Positions 9,534-19,060 of a stretch of 64,000 nucleotides of DNA are shown piece by piece; position 1 is the stretch's first letter; every line of letters starts with the position of its first letter. The notes under the pieces were generated by a model that did not search any database, was not told the DNA's origin, and saw only the letters and a program-made list of their open reading frames with translations. The position numbers and the translations under genes are program-made. Source of the DNA: Butyricicoccus pullicaecorum DSM 23266 (GTDB taxonomy: Bacteria; Bacillota; Clostridia; Oscillospirales; Butyricicoccaceae). The DNA is taken from contig NZ_FUXW01000008.1 of assembly GCF_900167005.1 (NCBI RefSeq), positions 23,660 through 87,659 on the forward strand, in the 5' to 3' direction.

Positions 9534-12500
9534 ATGAAGAATCTGAAGAAGGTTCTTGCTATGGTACTGGCGTTTGCATGCACTTTCAGCATGTTCGCTG
9601 GCGCTAAGGTGTTTGAGGATGTCCCGGCGGGCTCCGATTACTCCGAGGCTGTTACCATGCTGTCCGATCTGGGCATTATCCAGGGTAAGGACGACGGCAA
9701 GTATCATCCGGAAGACACTATCACCCGTGCAGAGGCTTGCGCAATGATCGCTCGTCTGATGACTGGCGACCCGAACGTTTCTCAGTACGTTGGCGCTCAG
9801 TCTTTCACCGACGTTGCAAAGGGCTCCTGGAAGGATTCCGCTATCGGCTACTGCTACATCAACGGCATCGTAATCGGCGTTGGCAACAACAAGTTCGAGC
9901 CGGACCGTGCAATCACCGATGCTGAGTTCGTAACCATGGTTGTTCGTGCAATGGGTTATGAGACCGCTGACATGAAGCAGAACTATCCGTTCTCCTACAT
10001 GTCCAACGCTCAGGCTATCGGCCTGCTGGACGGCACCAACATGGTAGCTTCCACCGACGCTCTGCGTGGTGAGGACGCTCAGGTTATCTACAACGCTCTG
10101 TTCACCGACTACGCTCGTGGCGCTAAGCTGGTTAACACCACCCACGGCACCTCTGTTGAGTCTTACCCGACCCTGGCTGAGTCTGTTTGGGGTCTGACCC
10201 GTGCAGCTGCTGGTACTTGGAAGGACAACAGCGACGGCGACAAGACCGCTACTCTGGAGTACTGCAAGGCTCATACTTGGGTAGTTCTGGGCGCTGATCC
10301 GACCGCTGAGGGCAAGATCATTGCTTACCCGATCTCCGACAACGACGGCGACATCTACGTGACCGATAAGGATCGTGTTGCTTACTCCTTCAAGTATGAC
10401 GGCGACGTTTCCGCTGTTGCTGGCTACCAGGTAGAGCTGTGGGGCGAAGGCAGCCACGGCGAGCCCGAGTGGGACAACAAGGCTGACACGTACGTTTGGT
10501 CTGAGGACTGGACCATCAAGGCTATCAAGACCGTAAAGGGCCAGACCAAGTATGACTACAATGCCTCTATGGCTGACTCCAAGTCCGACAACGGCGAGAT
10601 CGTTCTGGGCGAAGAGACTCTGGATCTGGATGCAGTAGCTGAAAATCAGAAGTTTGCACAGCAGTATGCTGTCGATCAGTACGTTGCTAACGAGTACAAC
10701 GGCTATAAGATGGACTCCGCTAAGAACGTTGAGAAGGCTCTGAACGTTCGCGACGGCGCTCAGTACAAGCTGATGGACTGGGATTCCGACGGCGACATCG
10801 ACTGGGTAGTTGTAAGCTCTGCTAACTACTACAAGGTTGAGAACGTAAACTCCAAGCGTGCAACCGTTGTTTCCATGGTTGACAAGGACGACTTCGAGTA
10901 TCAGACCAAGTCTACCAGCGAAGTATGGGAGCTGGACGGCCTGACCGATACCGATGACAGCAAGATCAAGTACGACTACAAGGCTGAAGACCTGAAGGAA
11001 GGCGACATCGTAGAGGTTACCTACACTGTTGCTTACGACAAGAGCGAGAAGGCTCAGGTTGTTACCGCTACCGTTTCTAAGGTAGAGGCTGAGACCAAGT
11101 CCCTGGATAAGGTTTCCACCAAGGACGGCCTGACCCTGACCTTCGACGACGAAGAGATCAAGGTTGCTGAGAACAACGCTGTTGGCGATACCATCGTTCC
11201 GGCTAACCCGCGCATCTACCGCGAGTTCAACGGCGAGGAGCTGGGTACCGAGTTCGCTCTGTACATGAACCGCAACGGTTTCATCGTTTACTCTGACTAC
11301 GCTACCGAGACCTCGAACTACGCAATGGTTCTGGACACCGCTGACGGCAACGACCGCGCTGGTAACCGTGAGCTGGCTAAGGTTGACCTGCTGCTGGCTG
11401 ACAACTCCGTTGCTAAGGATGTTGAGCTGACCTCTGGTGCTCGTATTCAGGACAACAACGGCGATGATAACGACAAGGCTTACAGCAGCCGCAAGTTTGA
11501 TGAGACTCTGGTAGTTGGTAACGTTTACAAGTACTGGATGAACGAGGATGGCCAGATCACTCGCATGCAGGCTATGTTCAACGATGAGACTCAGGACGAT
11601 GCAGAGCTGAAGGGTGCAGATACTGATCGCAAGTATAACGATTCTTACAGCTACAATGCAGACACCGATCGCATGCAGGATAGCGCAAATCAGTACGTTG
11701 CATCTCTGGAAGAGGCTGATGTAATCTTTGCTGTTGCTACCGATGGCAATTACATTAAGGGTGAAACCACTGATGATGATGGCCTGTATGTAAAGTCCGG
11801 CGATGTTATGGCTGTCAAGTATGACCAGATTCCGGACATCGGTGAGACTAAGGAAACCACTCCGGAGAAGCTGGATGCTGAGACTGGCTGGCTGGATAAC
11901 GACGACGCTACCTTCGTTGTATCCGCAAACGGCAACAAGGCTGGCATGGCTGCTCTGATCGGCGTTAACAACTTCAGCAAGTTCGACGCTGCTGCTACCA
12001 AGATCGGTCTGGTAACCGACGTTGCATACGTTAACTCCTCCGACGGCAAGTACGTTGAGGTTGAGGTTGCTACCAACGGTAAGGTTGGCACTATCGAGTC
12101 CAAGAAGAAGGTTGACTTTGACGACATCGTTGAGGTTCTGGGCAATACCGAAGGTGATGACGCTGTTAAGAGCGAGAGCACCAAGGTTAAGAATGGTGTA
12201 TTCCACACCACCGCTGGCGCAGCAATTGATCTCGACAAGTACCTCGAAGACAACGCTGCTTACGCTGAGATCACCACTGATGCTGACGGCAATGTAACCA
12301 AGATTTCCTTCCTGGATACTGCTGACGGCAAGGTTGAGACCAACGAGCTGAAGGGTGACTACTACACCGTAGAGCGCCGTGTTGTTACCGAGAACAAGTC
12401 CAAGTCCTTCGATTACGTTAACACCACTGCTCGTTACGCTGCAGAGAAGAAGCTGCACTCTGTTGACCGTATGCCGGTTGTAAATGCTGGTATCGCTGAC

Positions 12501-13688
12501 GAGGCTGCTTACTACACCATCGACGCTCGTCCGACCCGTGCTGATGAGGACTACGCTGATCTGGCTCTGCTGACTGCATCTGCTGGTTTCGATGGCACTC
12601 CGAAGATCGAAGTTGCTACCAAGGACGATATGAACACTGCTTCTATCGACAACCGTTACACCTCCGATACCTACTATGTAGCTGATATCGCATTCAACGG
12701 TGACGGCAAGATCGCTGCAATGTTCAACTTCACCGATTACATGGCTGAGACCGATGCGGAAGCAGGCGTTGTTGAGGCTAAGGGTGTTACGTATAACATT
12801 AAGGATGAAGTTGCAGACTACACCTTCAATTGGGAAGAGATCGGTGCTAACGTTGTAGATGCTAAGATCGTAGATAACGGTACTGGCGCTACTCTGAAGG
12901 AGACCGGTGCTAACCTCGAGAAGGAAATCGTTCAGAACTACGTTACCGTAAGAGTTCCGGACACTGCAAAGTCTGGTACTGCTACTCTGGTTCTTACCGA
13001 TGACAACGGCAAGGAGTGGAAGGTAGACATTACCCTTGAGTATGCTGCAGCTAAGACTATGAAGGTAACCGAACTGGATCCTAAGCGTACGGCATTGACT
13101 CAGGCTGGCGGTGTAGGTGCAGCTACGATTACTGATGCGTCTGGTAATGCTATCGTAGATAACACTGACGATATGACTATTACCGTAACTGGCGTACCGA
13201 ATGGCGGTGATGTATCGGATGTACGTGTAGCACTGACGAATGCTGACAAGAAGACCATTAACTTCGGCACCTCTGAAACCACTCTGGCTGGTGAGTACAC
13301 CGTTGAAGTAGCTGTTAAGGGCTATAAGACTGCTTCGTTTAAGGTAAATGTAGAGAAGGCTGATGCAAGTGCAGCTACTCTGACTAATGGTACTGCTGGC
13401 AATGTAGGTATGGAATTGGCTGCTACTGGTTTGACCGGTGATGCACTGAAGGCTTCTGGTCTTAAGCCTGAGAACTTCACTGTTACCTATGTTCAGGAAG
13501 ATGATCTGACTCAGACCGAACACAAGGCTGTTGTTAAGTCTGTTAGCGTAGATGATGCAAATCAGAAGCTGAACATCATGCTGGAGACTCCGATGGCTAA
13601 GGGTCATGATTATGCAGTTAAGGTTGTTGTTGCTGGTACCGACAATCTGGAAGGCTTCATTGTAACTGGCACTGTTAAGGTTTCTTAA
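9534..13688 (+). CDS. SLH-domain surface protein, probable S-layer subunit (paralog 2)
   Basis: A 1,384-residue secreted paralog of the 2381 protein. It has the same signal peptide, the same two SLH repeats (about 25-75 and 88-140) and weak third repeat, and the same DWDSDGDIDW motif. The two proteins run in parallel down to the YNPR/NRYTSDTYYVADIAF region near residue 1050. From there the sequences part: this one ends in different Ig-like segments and lacks about 90 residues. Ala is mostly GCT here and GCA in paralog 1. Own promoter, leader hairpin and terminator are present. The pair may be co-expressed, or one may be a variant surface form. Nothing here decides which. Confidence 0.85.
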   Translation: MKNLKKVLAMVLAFACTFSMFAGAKVFEDVPAGSDYSEAVTMLSDLGIIQGKDDGKYHPEDTITRAEACAMIARLMTGDPNVSQYVGAQSFTDVAKGSWKDSAIGYCYINGIVIGVGNNKFEPDRAITDAEFVTMVVRAMGYETADMKQNYPFSYMSNAQAIGLLDGTNMVASTDALRGEDAQVIYNALFTDYARGAKLVNTTHGTSVESYPTLAESVWGLTRAAAGTWKDNSDGDKTATLEYCKAHTWVVLGADPTAEGKIIAYPISDNDGDIYVTDKDRVAYSFKYDGDVSAVAGYQVELWGEGSHGEPEWDNKADTYVWSEDWTIKAIKTVKGQTKYDYNASMADSKSDNGEIVLGEETLDLDAVAENQKFAQQYAVDQYVANEYNGYKMDSAKNVEKALNVRDGAQYKLMDWDSDGDIDWVVVSSANYYKVENVNSKRATVVSMVDKDDFEYQTKSTSEVWELDGLTDTDDSKIKYDYKAEDLKEGDIVEVTYTVAYDKSEKAQVVTATVSKVEAETKSLDKVSTKDGLTLTFDDEEIKVAENNAVGDTIVPANPRIYREFNGEELGTEFALYMNRNGFIVYSDYATETSNYAMVLDTADGNDRAGNRELAKVDLLLADNSVAKDVELTSGARIQDNNGDDNDKAYSSRKFDETLVVGNVYKYWMNEDGQITRMQAMFNDETQDDAELKGADTDRKYNDSYSYNADTDRMQDSANQYVASLEEADVIFAVATDGNYIKGETTDDDGLYVKSGDVMAVKYDQIPDIGETKETTPEKLDAETGWLDNDDATFVVSANGNKAGMAALIGVNNFSKFDAAATKIGLVTDVAYVNSSDGKYVEVEVATNGKVGTIESKKKVDFDDIVEVLGNTEGDDAVKSESTKVKNGVFHTTAGAAIDLDKYLEDNAAYAEITTDADGNVTKISFLDTADGKVETNELKGDYYTVERRVVTENKSKSFDYVNTTARYAAEKKLHSVDRMPVVNAGIADEAAYYTIDARPTRADEDYADLALLTASAGFDGTPKIEVATKDDMNTASIDNRYTSDTYYVADIAFNGDGKIAAMFNFTDYMAETDAEAGVVEAKGVTYNIKDEVADYTFNWEEIGANVVDAKIVDNGTGATLKETGANLEKEIVQNYVTVRVPDTAKSGTATLVLTDDNGKEWKVDITLEYAAAKTMKVTELDPKRTALTQAGGVGAATITDASGNAIVDNTDDMTITVTGVPNGGDVSDVRVALTNADKKTINFGTSETTLAGEYTVEVAVKGYKTASFKVNVEKADASAATLTNGTAGNVGMELAATGLTGDALKASGLKPENFTVTYVQEDDLTQTEHKAVVKSVSVDDANQKLNIMLETPMAKGHDYAVKVVVAGTDNLEGFIVTGTVKVS

Positions 13689-13732
13689 TCACCCACGTGA
13701 TTAACCCTCAAGTTAACACTTGAGTTCCGAAA

Positions 13733-13758
13733 GGGCTCCGCTTCGGCGGGGCCCTTTT
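13733..13758 (+). terminator. Terminator of the second SLH gene
   Basis: GGGCTCCGC/GCGGGGCCC stem with a TTCG loop and T run. Two further palindromes lie between stop and terminator: AATCAC/GTGATT and CTCAAGT/ACTTGAG. Confidence 0.85.
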
Positions 13759-13888
13759 TCTATTTCTCTCTATCAAAAACCTGATCTTTAAGTGACAGAT
13801 TTTGCAATCAAAACACTGGAATTTTGTAACTATAATGTCATCTTAATAAAGTATTTTCAAATTGTTCACAAAAGAGGGGAACTTTTCA

Positions 13889-13917
13889 TTGTTCCCGTTC
13901 GTCTATTATGATAGAAT
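13889..13917 (+). promoter_or_regulatory. Probable promoter of the first Asp-rich secreted protein gene
   Basis: TTGTTC (13889-13894), a 17-base spacer and TAGAAT (13912-13917). The sequence upstream (13760-13888) is AT-rich and geneless. Confidence 0.5.
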
Positions 13918-13997
13918 AGGGATAACAAGGTATCCTTTATCGCCCGGTCGCCGTCAGCGTCCGGCGAAAAAAACCGGAAATGAGGAGGTCTTACTCA

Positions 13998-16121
13998 ATG
14001 AAATTCATCAAGCGTTTGGGTGCGCTCTTTGTCGCCCTCTGCCTGATGGCCACCATGGTTCCCGCAGCTTTTGCCGCTGACGCAAAGGCCACCGGTGCCA
14101 TTACCCTCACCATCGGCAGCCCGACCATGTCGGTCAATGGTACTTCTACCACCATTGACGCAGAGGGTTCCCGCGCAACCCTCTACAAGGGATATACCAT
14201 GCTCCCGCTGCGCTCTGTCGTCGAGAATATGGGCGGCACGGTTTCCTGGAATGCTGCAAACCAGCAGATTACCATGAAGTATAACGGCTCCACGGTCAGC
14301 ATGACCCTGGGTTCCAAGACCGCTTATGCAAACGGTGTGGCAAAGTCCATGTCTGTCGCACCCTTCACCGACAACGGACGTACTTACGTCTGGCTGCGCT
14401 CGCTGGAGTTCTTCCCGGGCGTGACCGTTGACTGGCGTGCAGACACCCGTCAGGCAACCGTCGTTTACCCGATGGTCGCAGGCTCTACGCTGGCGACCCA
14501 GCCGGTACAGCTCAAGATCACCAACACCTCGACCGTTGCTTATAAGGAGATCCGCTTTGCTCCCGCCGGCACCGAGGATTGGGGCAACAATATCCTGACC
14601 ACCCAGCTGTACGCAAACAGCATTGCAAACGTCACCGCGAACTTCGCAAAGGTCAAGTACGACATGCAGCTGACCGGTGTTTACGGCTATAAGTCCTACA
14701 TTCGCAACCTGGACTTTTCGAACGCAGGCACCTACGGCTCGCTGACCATCACCTCGGCTGACGCTGCGACTCTGGTACTCGACGGCGTACTGGCTTCGGG
14801 CACCGACTCGAGCGTTCTGCTGACCGTCCGCAACAACACCGGCAACGTCATCACCTCGATCGTTTACGGCTCGGCAGCAACCGGCGCATGGTCTGACGAG
14901 CAGCTGGCGACCCGTTACCTGGCAGCCGGCGGCTACACCACCATGACCCTGCCTTACGCTTCCGCGAAGCCCTACTACGACTTCCGCATCACTTATCAGA
15001 GCGGCTGGCAGGTCACTTACACCAACGTAAACCTGGCTTCTGCCTGGGGCACCCAGATGGTGACCTTTAACGCAAACGGACAGGTTTCCTACGCGAACTC
15101 GTCCACCTCGACCAACAGCGGCAGCACCGAGATCACCTTCAAAAACAGCTACGGCAAGACCGTTTACGAGCTGCGTATGGCACTGTCCAATACTGACTCG
15201 GCATTCCGCAACGCAAAGAACCTGATCGATACCACCAAGAATGGCGATACCGATAAGTTCAGCATCGACCTGACCGGTATGCGCAAGTGGTATATCCGTG
15301 CGTACGATAAGGACGGCGACGTCATCGAGTCCGGCAGCATCACGTTCTCGTCCACCTCGCCCAAGACCGCTACCATCACCCTCAAGAAGAGCGGCTTTGC
15401 ACTGGGTTCGTCTTCGTCGGCTGATACCGGTCTGCTGATCTCAAATACCTCGAATAAGGATATTTATGCGATCTTTGCAGTTGATCCTGATGATGTCGAT
15501 GATTATGACGATTACGATGAGTTCGAGGACGATTACGACGATCTGGGCTCGCTGGATATCGGTGAGTACGACGTATTCGATCTCGATCTGTATGGCTCGA
15601 AGGATAATGAGGTAGCTCTGGTTCTCTTCTATGACGATCCTGATGATGACGACGATGCATTTGCAGTCGAAACCATCAAGTTTGATACCGATATTTCTGA
15701 CATTGGTGTTGTCTGTGTTACCAATATCAATACGAGCTCGGATCGTTTCAGCTATGATAAGTACGATGACGGTGCGAAGGATTTGGATGACGGCGAACTG
15801 GTCTTCGAGATTTACAACAGTGATAAGAACAGAAAGCTGACTGGCGTTTATGTTCGTGATGCTGCTGATGGCGATAAGAGTGATGATCGTGAGAAGGACT
15901 TCGACAGTAAGAATCTGCTTGGTTCTTCCTCCATCAGCGCAGGCGCAAGTGATTCCTGGATCATTGACGACGATGAGTACGGCGATGACGGCTACGCTGA
16001 CTTCCTGTTTGTATTCGATCAGGGCGACAACATCGTTCTGGATGACGTGGATACCACCGATTACAGCTACTTTGTACAGATCAATGTAGATCGCAAGGGC
16101 GCCGATATGGACGGCAAATAA
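13998..16121 (+). CDS. Secreted protein with copper-amine-oxidase-N-type domain and Asp-rich C-terminus (paralog 1)
   Basis: 707 residues. Signal peptide about 1-31 (cleaved near AAFAADA). A copper-amine-oxidase N-terminal-like domain follows at about 38-160 (NGTSTTIDAEG, GYTMLPLRSVVENMGG, TYVWLRSL), a fold usually found on clostridial surface proteins rather than in true oxidases. Beta-rich repeats take up the middle. Long Asp/Tyr stretches lie near residues 500-530 (DDYDDYDEFEDDYDD) and 555, and may bind calcium. No catalytic motif is visible. ATG 13998 follows GAGGAGG well, whereas ATG 13980 lies inside that site. A paralog follows directly. Confidence 0.7.
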   Translation: MKFIKRLGALFVALCLMATMVPAAFAADAKATGAITLTIGSPTMSVNGTSTTIDAEGSRATLYKGYTMLPLRSVVENMGGTVSWNAANQQITMKYNGSTVSMTLGSKTAYANGVAKSMSVAPFTDNGRTYVWLRSLEFFPGVTVDWRADTRQATVVYPMVAGSTLATQPVQLKITNTSTVAYKEIRFAPAGTEDWGNNILTTQLYANSIANVTANFAKVKYDMQLTGVYGYKSYIRNLDFSNAGTYGSLTITSADAATLVLDGVLASGTDSSVLLTVRNNTGNVITSIVYGSAATGAWSDEQLATRYLAAGGYTTMTLPYASAKPYYDFRITYQSGWQVTYTNVNLASAWGTQMVTFNANGQVSYANSSTSTNSGSTEITFKNSYGKTVYELRMALSNTDSAFRNAKNLIDTTKNGDTDKFSIDLTGMRKWYIRAYDKDGDVIESGSITFSSTSPKTATITLKKSGFALGSSSSADTGLLISNTSNKDIYAIFAVDPDDVDDYDDYDEFEDDYDDLGSLDIGEYDVFDLDLYGSKDNEVALVLFYDDPDDDDDAFAVETIKFDTDISDIGVVCVTNINTSSDRFSYDKYDDGAKDLDDGELVFEIYNSDKNRKLTGVYVRDAADGDKSDDREKDFDSKNLLGSSSISAGASDSWIIDDDEYGDDGYADFLFVFDQGDNIVLDDVDTTDYSYFVQINVDRKGADMDGK

Positions 16122-16140
16122 ATCCTACACGGTATAAAAG

Positions 16141-16170
16141 TCCCCCGGCCATACCGGTCGGGGGATTTTT
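16141..16170 (+). terminator. Terminator between the two Asp-rich protein genes
   Basis: TCCCCCG pairs with CGGGGGA around GCCATACCGGT and is followed by TTTTT. Confidence 0.85.
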
Positions 16171-16220
16171 AGATAAGGGACGATTCAGGGACGTCCGATG
16201 GATTATAAGGAGGAATCACA

Positions 16221-18299
16221 ATGAAACTGCGAAAACGGCTGAGTGCGCTGATCGTGAGCGCAGCTCTGCTGCTGACCGCACTGCCGGCAATCGCGCCCGC
16301 AACCGCGTCAGCGGCAACGACGATGGGCTCCATCGTTCTGACGATTGACAGCCCGACCATGACGGTAAACGGCACGTCCAAGGCGATTGATGCTGAGGGC
16401 AGCAAGCCGACACTGGATGCCGGCGGCTATACCATGCTGCCGCTGCGCGGCGTGGTAGAGGCGATGGGCGGCAGCCTGACTTGGGATGCAGCAAACCGCA
16501 TCGTCACCATGGTAAAGGATGGCCAGACCATCAAGGTACCGATCGGCTCGACTAAGCTGACCGTGGACGGTGTCCAGAAGGACATGCTGGCAAACAACGG
16601 CACCTACAAGGCTGCATACATCAATAAGTCCGGCCGCACGCTGGTTCACGTGCGTGCGCTGCAGGCGTTTGGTAACACCACCTGCACTTGGAACCAGACC
16701 ACCAAGCAGGTAACGGTCACTTACCCGATGGATGCCCCCGTGGTATCTTCCAAGAACTACCGCGTTGACCTGATTAACCAGACCGGCGCAGACATCAATG
16801 CACTGTACTATGGCCAGTCCGGCACCTATTCGTACAGCAAGAACGTTCTGACTTCCACCCTTAAGAAGAACGGCACCGCATCGTTCTACATTTCGGTACC
16901 GGACAATGCAACCACCCGTCTGTATGACTTCTATACCGAGGGCGTGGGCACCAAGTTCTTCAACGGTCTGAACCTGACCGGCGTTAATGCCTATGTCACC
17001 GTCGTGCTCAAGGAGAACGGCAAGTTCGAGCAGGCAAACGACAAGACCATCACGGTATCGACTGGCGACACCGCACTCAAGGTCGAGAACAATTCCAAGC
17101 TGGATATTGAAAAGCTGTACATGTCCAAGGACAGCAGCTTCTCGAGCTCCGAGATCATCTGGGACAAGACCATCGACGCAGGCGATGACGAGACCATCGA
17201 CATCGATCTGGACGGTACCAAGACCTGGTACTTCCAGGTTGTCGATGAGGATGGCGATAAGTACTCCAGCGGTAAGGTAACCTTCTCGAGCAGCACGGTC
17301 AAGAGCGCAACCCTGACCTTCTCGAGCAGCAAGAAGCTGTCGCTCAAGGGCAGCTCGTCCGGCGACTCGACGATTACCTTTAAGAATGAGTCGGGCGATA
17401 CTATCAAGGCCATCTACATGGCAGGCTCCAAGAGTGAACTGGACGACGCAGACGATCTGCTGGACAGCACGCTCAAGGACGGCAAGTCGGTTGAGATCGA
17501 CATGGATCTGGAGAGCGACACCAGCTGGTACATCACGGTCGAGTTTGAGGAATATTCGGATATTGAAGAATACTCCCTGAGCTTCGACTATAAGGACCCG
17601 GCATCGGCTACGCTGGAGATCACCAAGAAGGCTGTCGAGATCACCAAGGAGAAGAAGACCAGCAGCCGCGGTGAGCTGTCTGTTGCCTTTGTCAACACCT
17701 CGGGCCGAGAGATCGTCGAGGCATATCTGGTAGATGACGTAGATGACTTTGATGTCAGCGACTATGACGACCTGCTGGACGGCGACGGTCTGGCAGATGA
17801 TGCTGGTATCGTGATCGACGAAGCAGCAGATGCAGACACCTACGATCTGGTTCTGTTCTATGACGACAGCGATGACGATGATGATGCGTATGATTCGATC
17901 GAAGTCGATTTTGACGATGCGACCGATTACGCAGCTGTTTGGATCGACAGCTCGACCAGAACCAGCTTTGACGGCACGGAATATACCGATGGCGGCGACA
18001 AGATGATCGTTGGCGTTTACAATAACACCGATGATGATCTGACCAGCCTCAAGGTATATGATATCGATGACGATAGTGTCGAGTCGATCGGCAGCTTGGA
18101 TGAGGAGAAGTACTCCTTCTTTGAGCTGGACACCGACGACTATCCGGACATTTACTTTGAAGCATCGGAGAGCGATGAATCTTACGATGTAAGCGATCTG
18201 GATGACGAAGTTCCGTTCGCGGTTGTAAATCTGGATGATCTGGAAGACGGCGACTGCTCGCTGGACAGCTTCGACGACATCAGCGATTTCGATTTTTAA
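16221..18299 (+). CDS. Secreted protein with copper-amine-oxidase-N-type domain and Asp-rich C-terminus (paralog 2)
   Basis: 692 residues, paralogous to the preceding gene. Signal peptide about 1-32 (ends near ATASAA). The copper-amine-oxidase-N-like domain spans about 36-170 (NGTSKAIDAEG, YTMLPLRGVVEAMGG, LVHVRALQAFG). Repeated beta units at about 270-470 share a TWYFQVVDEDGD / SWYITVEFEEY pattern. The last 200 residues are very acidic (YDDSDDDDDAYD). The start has AAGGAGG at 16208-16214. No clear promoter is seen in the 99-base gap, so it may depend partly on readthrough past the terminator. Surface or calcium-related role is only an inference. Confidence 0.7.
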   Translation: MKLRKRLSALIVSAALLLTALPAIAPATASAATTMGSIVLTIDSPTMTVNGTSKAIDAEGSKPTLDAGGYTMLPLRGVVEAMGGSLTWDAANRIVTMVKDGQTIKVPIGSTKLTVDGVQKDMLANNGTYKAAYINKSGRTLVHVRALQAFGNTTCTWNQTTKQVTVTYPMDAPVVSSKNYRVDLINQTGADINALYYGQSGTYSYSKNVLTSTLKKNGTASFYISVPDNATTRLYDFYTEGVGTKFFNGLNLTGVNAYVTVVLKENGKFEQANDKTITVSTGDTALKVENNSKLDIEKLYMSKDSSFSSSEIIWDKTIDAGDDETIDIDLDGTKTWYFQVVDEDGDKYSSGKVTFSSSTVKSATLTFSSSKKLSLKGSSSGDSTITFKNESGDTIKAIYMAGSKSELDDADDLLDSTLKDGKSVEIDMDLESDTSWYITVEFEEYSDIEEYSLSFDYKDPASATLEITKKAVEITKEKKTSSRGELSVAFVNTSGREIVEAYLVDDVDDFDVSDYDDLLDGDGLADDAGIVIDEAADADTYDLVLFYDDSDDDDDAYDSIEVDFDDATDYAAVWIDSSTRTSFDGTEYTDGGDKMIVGVYNNTDDDLTSLKVYDIDDDSVESIGSLDEEKYSFFELDTDDYPDIYFEASESDESYDVSDLDDEVPFAVVNLDDLEDGDCSLDSFDDISDFDF

Positions 18300-18310
18300 G
18301 CACAAATGCA

Positions 18311-18336
18311 AACCCCTGCTAACCAGCAGGGGTTTT
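18311..18336 (+). terminator. Terminator of the second Asp-rich protein gene
   Basis: AACCCCTGCT/AGCAGGGGTT stem with AACC loop, then TTTT. Confidence 0.85.
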
Positions 18337-18482
18337 GTGTTTGCCATGCGGAGCAAGCAGAGTAAAGTGTAATATAATAGACAAGAAACGCGACAAATTG
18401 GTTAAAGTTACACAGATTTCAGTAAAAAAGGTGACAAAAAGGTTAAATAACCGAAAAAGGGGTTTCTTTTGAAACAATAATT

Positions 18483-18491
18483 TGCTATAAT
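18483..18491 (+). promoter_or_regulatory. Extended -10 promoter of the ArsC/Spx-like gene
   Basis: TGC precedes a perfect TATAAT (18486-18491), 38 bases before the start. A TTGAAA at 18469 is too close (11-base spacer) to be its -35, so the extended -10 probably carries recognition. Confidence 0.5.
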
Positions 18492-18528
18492 GAGACAACA
18501 CAATGGGAGACAGGAGGTTAGACCTCTT

Positions 18529-18870
18529 ATGAATATTCAAATTTTTGGAAAAAGTAAGTCGTTTGACACAAAAAAAGCTGAGAGATGGTTCAAAGAACGC
18601 GGAATTAAGTTCCAGTCGATCGATCTTGCGCGGTACGGCATGTCGCGTGGCGAATTCGACAGCGTAAAGCGTGCAGTTGGATCGATCGAGGCGCTGATCG
18701 ACGAGAAGGCCAAGGGAGCAGCGGCGCTCAAGTATCTGGCTTACGAGTCGGACAGGGAAGAAAAACTGCTCGAAGAACCCGCGCTGCTGCGCGCACCGAT
18801 CGTGCGCAACGGCAAACAGGCGACCGTGGGATATGCGCCTGACGTGTGGGAAATGTGGACAAAGGGATAA
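18529..18870 (+). CDS. ArsC/Spx-family protein lacking cysteine
   Basis: 113 residues with the thioredoxin-like layout of the ArsC/Spx/YffB family: N-terminal IQIFGKSKSFDTKKAERWF, then GIKFQSIDL, and the C-terminal LLRAPIVRNGKQATVGY that contains the family's conserved LL-P-(I/V) segment. Members normally carry a CxxC or CX5R cysteine near residue 10. Here that stretch reads KSKSFDTKKA, and the whole protein has no Cys, so it cannot be a thiol reductase. A regulatory (Spx-like, RNA-polymerase-binding) or purely structural role is possible. Start fixed by AGGAGG at 18512-18517. Confidence 0.75.
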   Translation: MNIQIFGKSKSFDTKKAERWFKERGIKFQSIDLARYGMSRGEFDSVKRAVGSIEALIDEKAKGAAALKYLAYESDREEKLLEEPALLRAPIVRNGKQATVGYAPDVWEMWTKG

Positions 18871-18871
18871 T

Positions 18872-18945
18872 CAAACGAACAAATTATACAATTTGTAATC
18901 GTTTGCAAAGGGGACCGATTTGCGTAGCGGCAGGAAAAAATCGGT
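18872..18945 (+). promoter_or_regulatory. Two palindromes between the ArsC-like and resolvase-like genes
   Basis: First, CAAACG (18872-18877) pairs with CGTTTG (18900-18905), enclosing ACAAATT-ATAC-AATTTGT. No T run follows, so it is not a clear terminator. Second, ACCGATTT (18914-18921) pairs with AAATCGGT (18938-18945). They could be operators for the adjacent DNA-binding protein or mRNA 3' structures. Confidence 0.4.
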
Positions 18946-19060
18946 GGTATGCTTGGTAAAAGAATCAGACCATAAAAATCAAGCGAAGATGGCATCATAA
19001 ATACAGAAGATAGGCAATGCCCGATGCGTGTGAGGCAATTTGGGCAGGTAGGAGGTATCT

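Noticed and set aside
16308..18356. Long minus-strand open frame opposite the second Asp-rich protein gene
   Set aside because: Shadow of the biased plus-strand gene; composition is unlike any real protein in the window.
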